A program made the translations under genes and the position numbers. From contig CAIZGG010000487.1 in NCBI GenBank assembly GCA_903932425.1, positions 1-34,360 of the forward strand: a DNA stretch of 34,360 nucleotides, read 5' to 3'. The stretch is from an uncultured beta proteobacterium. GTDB taxonomy: Bacteria; Pseudomonadota; Gammaproteobacteria; Burkholderiales; Burkholderiaceae_B. This document shows positions 16,121 to 23,864 of this stretch, in pieces; the stretch's first letter is position 1, and each line of letters starts with the position of its first letter. The notes below the pieces were generated by a model. That model saw only the letters and a program-made list of their open reading frames with translations, was not told where the DNA came from and ran no database searches.

Positions 16121-17098
16121 AGCCTTGACAATGCCGCCCCACTTGACGATATCTTGGTCTAAGCGCAGTTTAAATTGCGCTGGGGTGTCAAAGGCAAGCT
16201 CAAGCCCGAGGTCCGTGAGTTTCTTTTGCACCGCAGGTTTTTTCATCACCGAGGCAGTCGCCTGATAAATCTTATCCACAATATCAGCCGGCGTGCCGGC
16301 AATCGCAAACAAGCCTACCCAAAGTTCGCCTGAGAATCCAGGGATCAGTTCAATCATCGCTGGGACATCTGGCAAGGACTGTGATCGCGTAGCGGTGCTG
16401 ACCCCTAGCGCTCGCAACTGACCCTGGCGAATATTGCTCAGTGCAGACGGAAGGCTCGCGAACGCAATGGGCACTTGCCCACCTAAGACGTCCGCCATGG
16501 CGGGCGCAACACCCTTGTAAGGGATGTGCTCCATTTTGTACCCGCCCATTTGATCCATCATCACACCCGACAAGTGATTGACCGTGCCGTTACCCGCTGA
16601 AGCATATTGATACTTTCCTGGATTGGCTTTGATCACAGCTAAAAATTCGGCGAGCGTTTTGGCGGGAAAAGAGGGATGCACCACTAGCACGTTGGGGACA
16701 CTTCCGATGACGGTAATTGGAATAAAGTCTTTGATGGGATCAAAGCCCACGTTCTTGTAGAGCGCCGGATTAATCGCCTGCGTGCTGTTTACCGTCATAA
16801 ACAGGGTGTATCCATCTGGGGTCGCCGTTTTTGTTTGCACCGTACCGATGTTGCCGCCAGCCCCAGGCTTGTTCACCACCACAACCGACTGTTTGAATTC
16901 TTCAGCAAGTTCGTTGGCGATCACGCGTCCAACGATATCGTTTGTACCGCCAGTCGCGTTTGGCACCACCATCGTGAAGGGTCGGTTAGGAAAGCTTGCC
17001 GCGGCTTGCGCGTACACCGACAGAACACAAAGGCTTAGCGCTGCACCAAAGAACAGTCTGAGAGCCTGTACACTAAACAACGCATTGTGCTTGACCAT
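16100..17098 (-). CDS. Bug/TctC-family periplasmic solute-binding protein (copy 3)
   Basis: 332 residues. The start at 17098 is chosen for GAGGAG ahead of ATG; a longer frame adds 13 charged residues before a normal signal peptide (cut near VYAQAA). The ligand loop is unusual: VPNATGGTND replaces the PPGGxxD form, although the Asp is retained. TATPDGYTLF, NHLSGVMM and HIPYKGVAPAM are typical. It is divergent from ubiX across 87 bp and convergent with the MetE-like gene. The changed loop may mean a different ligand. Confidence 0.92.
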   Translation of the reverse strand: MVKHNALFSVQALRLFFGAALSLCVLSVYAQAAASFPNRPFTMVVPNATGGTNDIVGRVIANELAEEFKQSVVVVNKPGAGGNIGTVQTKTATPDGYTLFMTVNSTQAINPALYKNVGFDPIKDFIPITVIGSVPNVLVVHPSFPAKTLAEFLAVIKANPGKYQYASAGNGTVNHLSGVMMDQMGGYKMEHIPYKGVAPAMADVLGGQVPIAFASLPSALSNIRQGQLRALGVSTATRSQSLPDVPAMIELIPGFSGELWVGLFAIAGTPADIVDKIYQATASVMKKPAVQKKLTDLGLELAFDTPAQFKLRLDQDIVKWGGIVKASGATVD

Positions 17099-17185
17099 GG
17101 GGGTTCTCCTCGTCTTAGTCGTTTTCTTATGATCCACTATAGACTACAAGCTATGCTCATGACCACGAATTTCGGATAAACAAGA

Positions 17186-17773
17186 ATGCCGCACGCCCCA
17201 CGCAGGTTAATCGTTGCTATCACCGGAGCCTCAGGTACCGCGTATGGGGTGCGTTTATTGCAGGTGCTGCAAGACACCGAAATTGAGACGCACCTTGTCT
17301 TAACCGACTCGGCCAAATTGACGATGGCTGCCGAAACAGACTTTCAACCTACGCAGGTGCAAGCGCTGGCAGATGTTGTGCATTCTGCAAAAAATGTTGG
17401 TGCAACCATCGCCTCGGGCTCGTTTGTGACGCTTGGGATGGTTGTTGCGCCATGCTCGATTAACACGCTTTCTGAGATTGCGTGGGGCATCACAGGTAAT
17501 TTAATTTCGCGTGCTGCCGACGTGACCCTGAAAGAGCGGCGTCGACTTATTTTGCTGGTTCGTGAAACACCCTTGCACGCTGGTCACTTAAAGTCGATGC
17601 TACAGGTCACTCAAAACGGCGCGATTGTGATGCCGCCGGTGCCGGCCCTGTATGTCAAACCCAAATCTGTTGATGACGTGATTGATCATACGGTCGGTCG
17701 TGTGCTTGATTTACTAGGATTAGAAACAGACTTGGTACAGCGTTGGAATGGCTTAGGAAAATCCAAGTCATGA
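17186..17773 (+). CDS. ubiX: UbiX-family flavin prenyltransferase
   Basis: A 195-residue protein with the UbiX hallmarks: AITGASGTAYGVRLLQ at the N-terminus (FMN site), the TIASGSF segment, RETPLHAGHL near residue 128, and the PPVPALY motif. UbiX joins dimethylallyl phosphate to FMN to make prenylated FMN, the cofactor of UbiD-type decarboxylases used in ubiquinone synthesis and in aromatic or acrylic acid catabolism. No ubiD lies in the window. The ribosome binding site is weak. The stop overlaps the next start by ATGA. Confidence 0.94.
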   Translation: MPHAPRRLIVAITGASGTAYGVRLLQVLQDTEIETHLVLTDSAKLTMAAETDFQPTQVQALADVVHSAKNVGATIASGSFVTLGMVVAPCSINTLSEIAWGITGNLISRAADVTLKERRRLILLVRETPLHAGHLKSMLQVTQNGAIVMPPVPALYVKPKSVDDVIDHTVGRVLDLLGLETDLVQRWNGLGKSKS

Positions 17774-18048
17774 AGCTTTTTGTCTATTACAAGTTTTTAC
17801 CGCTTGAGCATCCTGACATCAAAACACGTGTGCAGCACATGCAGATGCAGTTACAACACACGTTTTCGACTTTGCACGCGCAGGTGATGAGGCGACCCAA
17901 GCCCGATGAGCTGGGTCAAGTGACTTGGATGGAAATTTACGATCTTTCATCAATTAACTTTGATGAATTTAGCGTTGAGCTCGAGCGTGCAGCACACGCA
18001 GCGAAGCTGCCTCAACCTAGGCGTACAGAACAATTTCTGAACTGTTGA
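17770..18048 (+). CDS. DUF4936-family small protein
   Basis: 92 residues starting at the ATG that overlaps the ubiX stop (ATGA), so translation is coupled. KLFVYYKFLP at the start, RRPKPDELGQVTWMEIYDL in the middle and a C-terminal helix match the DUF4936 pattern as I recall it, a small ferredoxin-like-fold protein in betaproteobacteria with no known role. It has no signal peptide or membrane segment, so it is cytoplasmic. Coupling to ubiX hints at a joint role, but this is inference. Confidence 0.8.
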   Translation: MKLFVYYKFLPLEHPDIKTRVQHMQMQLQHTFSTLHAQVMRRPKPDELGQVTWMEIYDLSSINFDEFSVELERAAHAAKLPQPRRTEQFLNC

Positions 18049-18108
18049 TACGCACTGCTCACTGACATTAAAAGCCTTGCACGTCTAATAACAAAGGTCA
18101 CATCGGAT

Positions 18109-19074
18109 ATGGTCAATAAAAAATTAGCCTCCTTTGCCTTGCTGGTACTGAGTGCAATTTCTTTTCAGCATTGCTATGCGCAGTACCCTGAACGCACGAT
18201 TAAAATTTTGGTGGGCTTTGCGGCGGGCGGCCCAACAGATAGTTCAGCCCGTGCGATGGCCGAAGGGATGACCAGGGCGCTCGGGCAACAAGTACTTATC
18301 GAAAATCGCCCGGGTGCAAATGCTCAAATCGCAGCCATCGAACTGATAAAAAGCCCTGCAGACGGCTATACGTTGATGCTTGCCTCAAGCGGTACGCTCG
18401 CAGTGGCGGGCGCACGCTATGCCAAGTTGCCTTATGACGTTGACCGTGACTTTACGCCAATCGGCTCGGTAGCCGGGTATCCTCATGTGTTGGTGGTGCC
18501 GACGCAGAGCCCTGCAAACAGCGTTGAGGCGCTGATTCGTTTGGCGAAGGCCTCGCCCAAAGGGTTAACCGCAGCGGTGACTGGGCACGCCAACGAACTC
18601 ACCGTTGAGTGGCTAAAAAAAGATGCAAGTATTGAGCTGACCTCGGTGATTTACAAGGGCGCTTCAGCGGTCGTCAATGACCTGGTTGCGGCGCGGGTGG
18701 ATATGGCTCTGCTTGCGCCAAATGTCGTGACACCGATGCTTGAATCAAAGCGGATGAAAGCCATTGCAGTGACGGGAGCAAACCCTGCCGCAGATTTACC
18801 CGGCGTGCCTACCATGATGGCTTCAGGTCTTGCGAACTTTGAACTCGATATCTGGAATGGGTTAGTGGCGCCCGCTGGCACCAGCCTCAATATCGCCGAT
18901 AAGCTGAATGCGGCTCTGAAGCAAACGCAGAGATTGGCAGAGTTTCAAAAAAATCTGGCAATGTCTGGGCAATACGCGATTATTGATACACCTGCCGAGT
19001 TCAAACAAAAGTATGACAAAGAAGCTGCGCATTGGAAAAAAATTGCAACCGATGCGAAGCTGCCTTTGCTTTAG
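18109..19074 (+). CDS. Bug/TctC-family periplasmic solute-binding protein (copy 4)
   Basis: 321 residues with a signal peptide ending near CYAQYP. The ligand loop is FAAGGPTD, then ENRPGANAQIAA and SPADGYTLML. It follows DUF4936 by 60 nt on the same strand and may belong to that transcript. Its stop overlaps the stop of the opposing hydroxyacid oxidase gene by 4 nt, an unusually tight convergent pair with no terminator between. Confidence 0.92.
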   Translation: MVNKKLASFALLVLSAISFQHCYAQYPERTIKILVGFAAGGPTDSSARAMAEGMTRALGQQVLIENRPGANAQIAAIELIKSPADGYTLMLASSGTLAVAGARYAKLPYDVDRDFTPIGSVAGYPHVLVVPTQSPANSVEALIRLAKASPKGLTAAVTGHANELTVEWLKKDASIELTSVIYKGASAVVNDLVAARVDMALLAPNVVTPMLESKRMKAIAVTGANPAADLPGVPTMMASGLANFELDIWNGLVAPAGTSLNIADKLNAALKQTQRLAEFQKNLAMSGQYAIIDTPAEFKQKYDKEAAHWKKIATDAKLPLL

Positions 19075-20159
19075 TAGAACGCTTTTTCATCAAGCGACAA
19101 CAGCGGGAAGGCACTCAGCGCATCGTTAGGGCTTAGCGGTGCAACCTCTTGCAAATAGCTTGGGTTGAGTTCGGCCAGCGAGTTCACACCGATCAGACCC
19201 ATACAGATCTTGATTTCATCTTCTAAGATCTCGAGCATTCTGACAACGCCCGCAGCGCCATCTGCTGCAAGCCCGATACATTGCATACGACCCATGCCGA
19301 CCATGTGGGCACCTGAGGCGATGGCTTTGACGATATCAGAGCCGCGGTTAAAACTGCCATCCACAATGACGGTGGCCCGACCGTTCACCGCCTTTACAAC
19401 TTCTGGCAGTACGGCCATAGAGCCAAGACAGTGATCAAGCTGGCGCCCACCGTGGTTGGATACGTACACCATGTCCACGCCGTGATCGACCGCCATCGCT
19501 GCATCTTCGGCGGTAGCGATGCCTTTAAGAATGAGCGGTACCTTAAGCTTGCTTTTCAAGCGATCAACATCCTTCCAGGTGAGTTGCGGCTGAAACTCGC
19601 GTCCCGGAACGGCGAGACGACGAATATTACGTTTGGCCTGATCGCGCTCGCGACGGCTGTAATGTGCCGTATCAACCGTCAAACAAAACGCACCGTTACC
19701 CGATTCTTCGACGCGGGCTGCGATGGCGTCGACCCATGCTGCATCGCCGTGAACGTACAGTTGAAATAGTCGTAGTGCGTCGGGTGCGGCTTGTGCAACA
19801 GCCTCAATGCCAGGCTGGCAGACCGAGCTCAGCATGTGGGCAATACCGAACTGCCCAGCCGCCTGGGCTGAGGCTGCCGCCGCGCCCGGAGTGAATAACT
19901 CGAGGCTGCCAACGGGGGCGAGCAAGATCGGTAAGCGCAGATCTCGACCTAAAAAGCTGGTGCGAGCGCTGACGTTGCTTACATCACGTAGAACGCGGGG
20001 TCGAAACGCTAACGCATCAATCGACGCACGATTGCGCCGCAACGTCGTTTCAGTTTCTGTGCCACCGACGATGTAATCCCAATTGTCGTGATTAAGCTTT
20101 TGACGGGCTTTTTGAACGAGTTCGTGTAACGTTAAAAAACGAGGTTCTGCAGAAGACAT
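19071..20159 (-). CDS. FMN-dependent alpha-hydroxy-acid oxidase/dehydrogenase (LldD/glycolate oxidase family)
   Basis: A 362-residue TIM-barrel flavoprotein that should oxidise an L-2-hydroxy acid to the 2-keto acid. Active-site residues are in place: H236 in SNHGGRQLDH (base), K212 in LILKGIATAEDA, Y29 in NWDYIVGG, and the FMN-phosphate loop IVDGSFNRGSD. The start at 20159 (ATG) is preferred over a TTG three codons upstream; the ribosome binding site is weak. The substrate (lactate, glycolate, mandelate or another) cannot be told from the sequence. Bug copy 5 lies upstream on the same strand with about 45 nt between, so co-transcription is likely and the Bug protein may deliver the hydroxy acid. 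Confidence 0.92.
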   Translation of the reverse strand: MSSAEPRFLTLHELVQKARQKLNHDNWDYIVGGTETETTLRRNRASIDALAFRPRVLRDVSNVSARTSFLGRDLRLPILLAPVGSLELFTPGAAAASAQAAGQFGIAHMLSSVCQPGIEAVAQAAPDALRLFQLYVHGDAAWVDAIAARVEESGNGAFCLTVDTAHYSRRERDQAKRNIRRLAVPGREFQPQLTWKDVDRLKSKLKVPLILKGIATAEDAAMAVDHGVDMVYVSNHGGRQLDHCLGSMAVLPEVVKAVNGRATVIVDGSFNRGSDIVKAIASGAHMVGMGRMQCIGLAADGAAGVVRMLEILEDEIKICMGLIGVNSLAELNPSYLQEVAPLSPNDALSAFPLLSLDEKAFY

Positions 20160-20204
20160 AGTGATCAATCAGCTCTAAGTTGAAGTGGTTTAAATACGTT
20201 GTAA

Positions 20205-21188
20205 TTATTCGCTTGCTTTAATGTTTGCCTGTTGGGCGATGGCTTTCCATTTTTTCATTTCAGCAAAGACAAAGTCGCTCCAGGGGCCGGCACCACGCGG
20301 ATCAGGAACCATCCCTTTGTCGATAATACTTTTTTGCATCGCAGGATCGGCTAGAACCTTAGCAACATCGACACTGATTTTTTGTACAACAGCGGTGGGC
20401 GTGTTTTTTGGAACCACCAAGCCCGTCCAGCCAGCGCCTTCAAAACCGGGGTAACCTGATTCGGCAACAGTAGGAAGGCTCGGTAGCTGCGGTACGCGTT
20501 CAAGCGTTGCAATGCCAAGCGCCTTGAGCTTGCCCGACTTGATATGCGGCAAAGTGGCCGCCATACTATCCACCAAGATTGAAATTTGCCCACCTAACAA
20601 ATCTGTCACTGCACTGGCACTGCCTTTGTAATTGATACCAACCATATTGATGCCAGCTGTGTACTTAAACAGTTCGCCAGTAAGGTGTTGCGTATTGTTG
20701 ACGCCACCGTAGCCGACATTGAATTTTCCCGGATCTTTTTTCGCGGCTGCAACTAACTCTTGAAGCGTGTTGTAGGGCAGCTCTGCACTCACGACAATGA
20801 TCATAGGGGCGATCGCTAACCCACCCACATAGGTGAAATCTTTTGCTGCATCGTAGGCAAGTTTGTCAAAGACGGCAGGGTTGACGGCCAAGACACCGCT
20901 TGTCCCCATGATCATGGTGTAGCCGTCAGGGGCAGCCGTGGCGCCCGCCACCATTCCAGGTACGCCGTTTTTGTTCTCAACAATCACTTGTTGGCCCCAG
21001 GCGGTCGTAAGTTTTTCTGCAATCAAGCGTGCAATGATGTCCGTGGCTTGTCCCGGAGGGAAGGGCACAATCAGCCTGACTGGCTTTTCAGGAAACATGA
21101 CTTGAGCACTTGTCGCGAAGCTCAGGACTAAACTGTAGAGCCCGATCGCCATGCCCAAAAGAAATTTTAATTTTGTGTATCGTGACAT
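20205..21188 (-). CDS. Bug/TctC-family periplasmic solute-binding protein (copy 5, paralogue of copy 6)
   Basis: 327 residues with a signal peptide ending near TSAQVMF. The ligand loop is PFPPGQATD. It aligns without gaps to copy 6 over the mature part, about 85 percent identical by eye, including VENKxGVPGMVAG and GGVNNTQHLTGELF. The two are adjacent and co-oriented, a recent tandem duplication. The ribosome binding site is poor (GAAG), unlike the strong one of copy 6. It is upstream of the hydroxyacid oxidase. Confidence 0.93.
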   Translation of the reverse strand: MSRYTKLKFLLGMAIGLYSLVLSFATSAQVMFPEKPVRLIVPFPPGQATDIIARLIAEKLTTAWGQQVIVENKNGVPGMVAGATAAPDGYTMIMGTSGVLAVNPAVFDKLAYDAAKDFTYVGGLAIAPMIIVVSAELPYNTLQELVAAAKKDPGKFNVGYGGVNNTQHLTGELFKYTAGINMVGINYKGSASAVTDLLGGQISILVDSMAATLPHIKSGKLKALGIATLERVPQLPSLPTVAESGYPGFEGAGWTGLVVPKNTPTAVVQKISVDVAKVLADPAMQKSIIDKGMVPDPRGAGPWSDFVFAEMKKWKAIAQQANIKASE

Positions 21189-21333
21189 TTTTTAGCTTCG
21201 TGTAATGAACTCTTCTTAGTCTTCAGTGGTAAAGAAGGGTTCGTTTCAGCTTCACAATATCATGAGGTGAAACGCCTCGTGACGACTGCCAAGCACAAAT
21301 TAGCAAGCTAACCCGTATCTCTAAAGGATGCGT

Positions 21334-22305
21334 TTATTCCGTGGATTTGATATTGGCCTGCGTTGCCGCCGCTTTCCATTTTTTCATTTCTGCGTAAACA
21401 AATTCGCTCCAAGGTCCTGCGCCACGTGGGTCAGGCACCATCCCTTTGTCGATAATGCTTTTTTGCATTTCAGGTTCGGCCAAAATACGAGCCACGTCGG
21501 TGCTGATTTTTTGAACCACAGCAGCGGGCGTGCCTTTGGGTACGACCAAACCTTGCCACCCAACGCCTTCAAAGCCAGGGTATCCCGATTCAGCAACCGT
21601 TGGCAGGTTTGGTAATTGCGGTACTCGTTGCAAGGTCGTGATGGCTAGCGGTTTCAATTTGCCCGACTTGATATGCGGCAAGGCGACTGCCATGCTATCG
21701 ACCAAAATCGAAATTTGCCCGCCGAGCAGATCTGTGACAGCGGCGGCGCTACCCTTGTAGTTCACGCCCACCATGTTCACACCCGTGGTGAACTTAAAGA
21801 GTTCGCCGGTTAAGTGTTGGGTATTATTTACGCCACCATAGCCCACATTAAACTTCCCGGGCTCTTTTTTTGCGGCGGCAACAAGTTCTTGCACAGTGTT
21901 GTAGGGTAAGGCAGCGCTGACCACGACGATCATTGGCGTAATCGCTAAGCCGCCTACATACACAAAATCTTTTGTGACGTCGTAGGGCAGTTTCTCAAAG
22001 ACCGCTGGGTTGACTGCTAAGACTCCACTAGTGCCCATTGTCATTGTGTAGCCATCTGGTGCTGCAGTGCTACCCGCGACCATGCCAGGGACTCCAGTCT
22101 TATTCTCGACAATGACTTGTTGGCCCCAGGCAAAAGTGAGTTTCTCAGCAATCATTCTGGCGATGATATCGGTAGCTTGTCCTGGTGGAAACGGCACAAT
22201 GAGTTTCACCGGCTTTTCAGGAAAGTTTGTTTGTGCCTGAGCCTGAGTGTTAAAAATCAGACAAGCCAAGATCGCTAGCAGCGATGCTAAAGATTTAAAG
22301 TGCAT
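21334..22305 (-). CDS. Bug/TctC-family periplasmic solute-binding protein (copy 6, paralogue of copy 5)
   Basis: 323 residues with a signal peptide ending near TQAQAQT. The ligand loop PFPPGQATD is the same as in copy 5. A strong GGAGG lies 6 nt before the ATG, and a sigma-70-like promoter lies about 85-110 bp upstream, so this copy looks the better expressed of the pair. Changes between the copies are scattered, with some in the second half (ATLPH/VALPH, ALGIATLE/PLAITTLQ), where the other lobe of the binding cleft forms. Confidence 0.93.
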   Translation of the reverse strand: MHFKSLASLLAILACLIFNTQAQAQTNFPEKPVKLIVPFPPGQATDIIARMIAEKLTFAWGQQVIVENKTGVPGMVAGSTAAPDGYTMTMGTSGVLAVNPAVFEKLPYDVTKDFVYVGGLAITPMIVVVSAALPYNTVQELVAAAKKEPGKFNVGYGGVNNTQHLTGELFKFTTGVNMVGVNYKGSAAAVTDLLGGQISILVDSMAVALPHIKSGKLKPLAITTLQRVPQLPNLPTVAESGYPGFEGVGWQGLVVPKGTPAAVVQKISTDVARILAEPEMQKSIIDKGMVPDPRGAGPWSEFVYAEMKKWKAAATQANIKSTE

Positions 22306-22388
22306 GTAAGCCTCCGGAAAATCGGGCGGCGCCGTCGACGGATTTGTCGATGTCTCTGTATCGGCGTTTTTTTAATGGATTTTGTACT

Positions 22389-22417
22389 AAGTTAGGCTGC
22401 GTACCCGTATTTGTCAA
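22389..22417 (-). promoter_or_regulatory. Sigma-70-like promoter ahead of Bug copy 6
   Basis: On the minus strand, TTGACA (22412-22417), a 17-nt spacer and TAACTT (22389-22394). The -35 is a perfect match and the -10 is weak. It lies in the 142-bp gap after the 3-hydroxyisobutyrate-dehydrogenase-like gene, so the Bug pair need not depend on that gene's transcription. Confidence 0.5.
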
Positions 22418-22447
22418 CTCGGGGTCAGGGCGCCCGTCAGACGACCG

Positions 22448-23371
22448 CTATCGACTCAATATTTCTTTTAAAACCTCTGGATCGCAGCGTACATCAACGC
22501 CTGCTTCTTCTTGTGCCAAGAGCATTGCAATGCGCGAATCCTTATCGCTCCAGCCCCGGTCAAGCGCCTCAGTCATTTGAGCAAGCGTCAGTTTGGCGAA
22601 TTGCATGTCTAGCTCAACCTCGCGCCCTAGTTCATTAGCCAACGTGACATCTTTATGCGCAAGTTTCAGCGAAAACTTAGCGGGGTCATAAGCGCCGCTT
22701 AAAAAGTGAGTGGGCAAGCCGTCAAACGTGCGACGACGCCCCATGGCACCGCTGCGCAAGGCCTTGAAAAGAGTGGGGGCTTCGACCCCCGCTTTGACCC
22801 CCATCGAAAATACTTCTGCGATCGCAGCGTTGAACATATACCCCATACAGTTATGGACTAACTTTGCGACTGACGCGGCACCGACGGCGCCTAAAAATTG
22901 CACGTCATCTGACATGCACGACAGGACAGACGCATATTTTTTGAAGGTAGGTTCGTCGCCGCTTGTCCAAATAACAAGTTTGCCCGAGGCTGCTCCTGTC
23001 GGGCCCCCGCTCACCGGCGCATCCAGAAAAAACAACTCTTTCTTAGAAAGCTCGGCATGCAATTTTCGAATGACCCGAGGTGCATTCGTTGAAAAATCAA
23101 ATACTGCGCTGCCTGCGCGCAACCCCGCGGTTAGGCTCTCGTGACCCGTCAAGACCTCTTGCACTTGCGGCGGGCCTGGCAGAGATAAGAAGACGACATC
23201 AACTTGGCTACCCAACGCGGCTGGTGTGTCAGCCCAATGCGCGCCTTGGGCAATCAGCGAATGCGCATTGGCTTTGAGCATGTCGTTGACGACCAAGGTG
23301 TGCCCATGTTTGATGAGGTTTGTGGCCATCCGTGAACCCATCGTGCCAAGTCCGATAAAACCGATTTTCAT
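22448..23371 (-). CDS. NAD(P)-dependent 3-hydroxyisobutyrate-dehydrogenase-family oxidoreductase
   Basis: A 307-residue beta-hydroxyacid dehydrogenase. The N-terminal Rossmann motif is GFIGLGTMGSRMA, the substrate motif is DAPVSGGPTGAASGKL (about 117-132), and the catalytic lysine is K170 in GAASVAKLVHNCM. Members oxidise 3-hydroxyisobutyrate, tartronate semialdehyde, glycerate-type or other beta-hydroxy acids, and the exact substrate is not visible. It lies upstream of the tandem Bug pair and the 2-hydroxyacid oxidase on the same strand, a plausible hydroxy-acid utilisation group. Confidence 0.92.
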   Translation of the reverse strand: MKIGFIGLGTMGSRMATNLIKHGHTLVVNDMLKANAHSLIAQGAHWADTPAALGSQVDVVFLSLPGPPQVQEVLTGHESLTAGLRAGSAVFDFSTNAPRVIRKLHAELSKKELFFLDAPVSGGPTGAASGKLVIWTSGDEPTFKKYASVLSCMSDDVQFLGAVGAASVAKLVHNCMGYMFNAAIAEVFSMGVKAGVEAPTLFKALRSGAMGRRRTFDGLPTHFLSGAYDPAKFSLKLAHKDVTLANELGREVELDMQFAKLTLAQMTEALDRGWSDKDSRIAMLLAQEEAGVDVRCDPEVLKEILSR

Positions 23372-23435
23372 TTTTGTTGTCCAGTTGTTGGATTGAGTCG
23401 ATACAAAGCCTTGCCGCTTTAGTATTATTCATCAG

Positions 23436-23475
23436 ATTGACATCCTCCCCGCCCTGAACGGCGAGGTTTTACGCG
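23436..23475. repeat. Hairpin resembling an IS200/IS605-type end (relic)
   Basis: CATCCTCCCCGCC-CTGAA-CGGCGAGGTTTT forms an imperfect hairpin. It resembles the hairpin found beside tnpB of IS605/IS1341-type elements (classic form CATCCTCCCCGCCC..GGGCGGGGAT, from memory). No transposase is nearby, so at most a relic or a dispersed repeat remains. Confidence 0.4.
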
Positions 23476-23522
23476 CAAGTCCGATAAAACGTGATTCATT
23501 AAATATATATCAGGAGACTCAT

Positions 23523-23855
23523 ATGGCCACGGCCCCCACCTCAGAACGTCGCGAACGCTTACGCAAGACCGTCCCTAAAATGGTCGAATGCGCTGAAAAA
23601 GTTTTATATGGCGACATCTGGGAGCGCAAAGAGTTGTCTAAGCGTGATCGCAGCATGATCACTATTGCTGCCTTGTTAACCTCATTCAGGCCAGATCAAT
23701 TGCGCGTGCACATCACCCGAGGTCTTGAAAATGGGCTCACGCAAGAAGAGATAGGTGAGCTCATTACGCACTTAGCGTTCTATTCTGGCTGGGCATCCTC
23801 AATGTCTGCTGCCCAAATTGCCTACGAGGTCTTTGAAGAGCTTGAAAAGAAATAA
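23523..23855 (+). CDS. Carboxymuconolactone-decarboxylase-family protein (PcaC-like)
   Basis: A 110-residue all-helical AhpD/CMD-superfamily protein with an AGGAG ahead of ATG. LSKRDRSMITIAALLTS and GLENGLTQEEIGELITHLAFYSGW are typical of the gamma-carboxymuconolactone decarboxylase branch. The redox CxxC of AhpD peroxidases is absent, so it is not a peroxidase. PcaC itself removes CO2 from 4-carboxymuconolactone in protocatechuate breakdown, but no other pca gene is in the window and stand-alone CMD proteins have varied roles. It converges with the porin gene, 9 bp between stops. Confidence 0.85.
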   Translation: MATAPTSERRERLRKTVPKMVECAEKVLYGDIWERKELSKRDRSMITIAALLTSFRPDQLRVHITRGLENGLTQEEIGELITHLAFYSGWASSMSAAQIAYEVFEELEKK

Positions 23856-23864
23856 TGGGCTGAC

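Noticed and set aside
23523-23855. Protocatechuate pathway (pcaC)
   Set aside because: Only one CMD-family gene is present. No other pca gene is in the window, so the family name does not establish the pathway.
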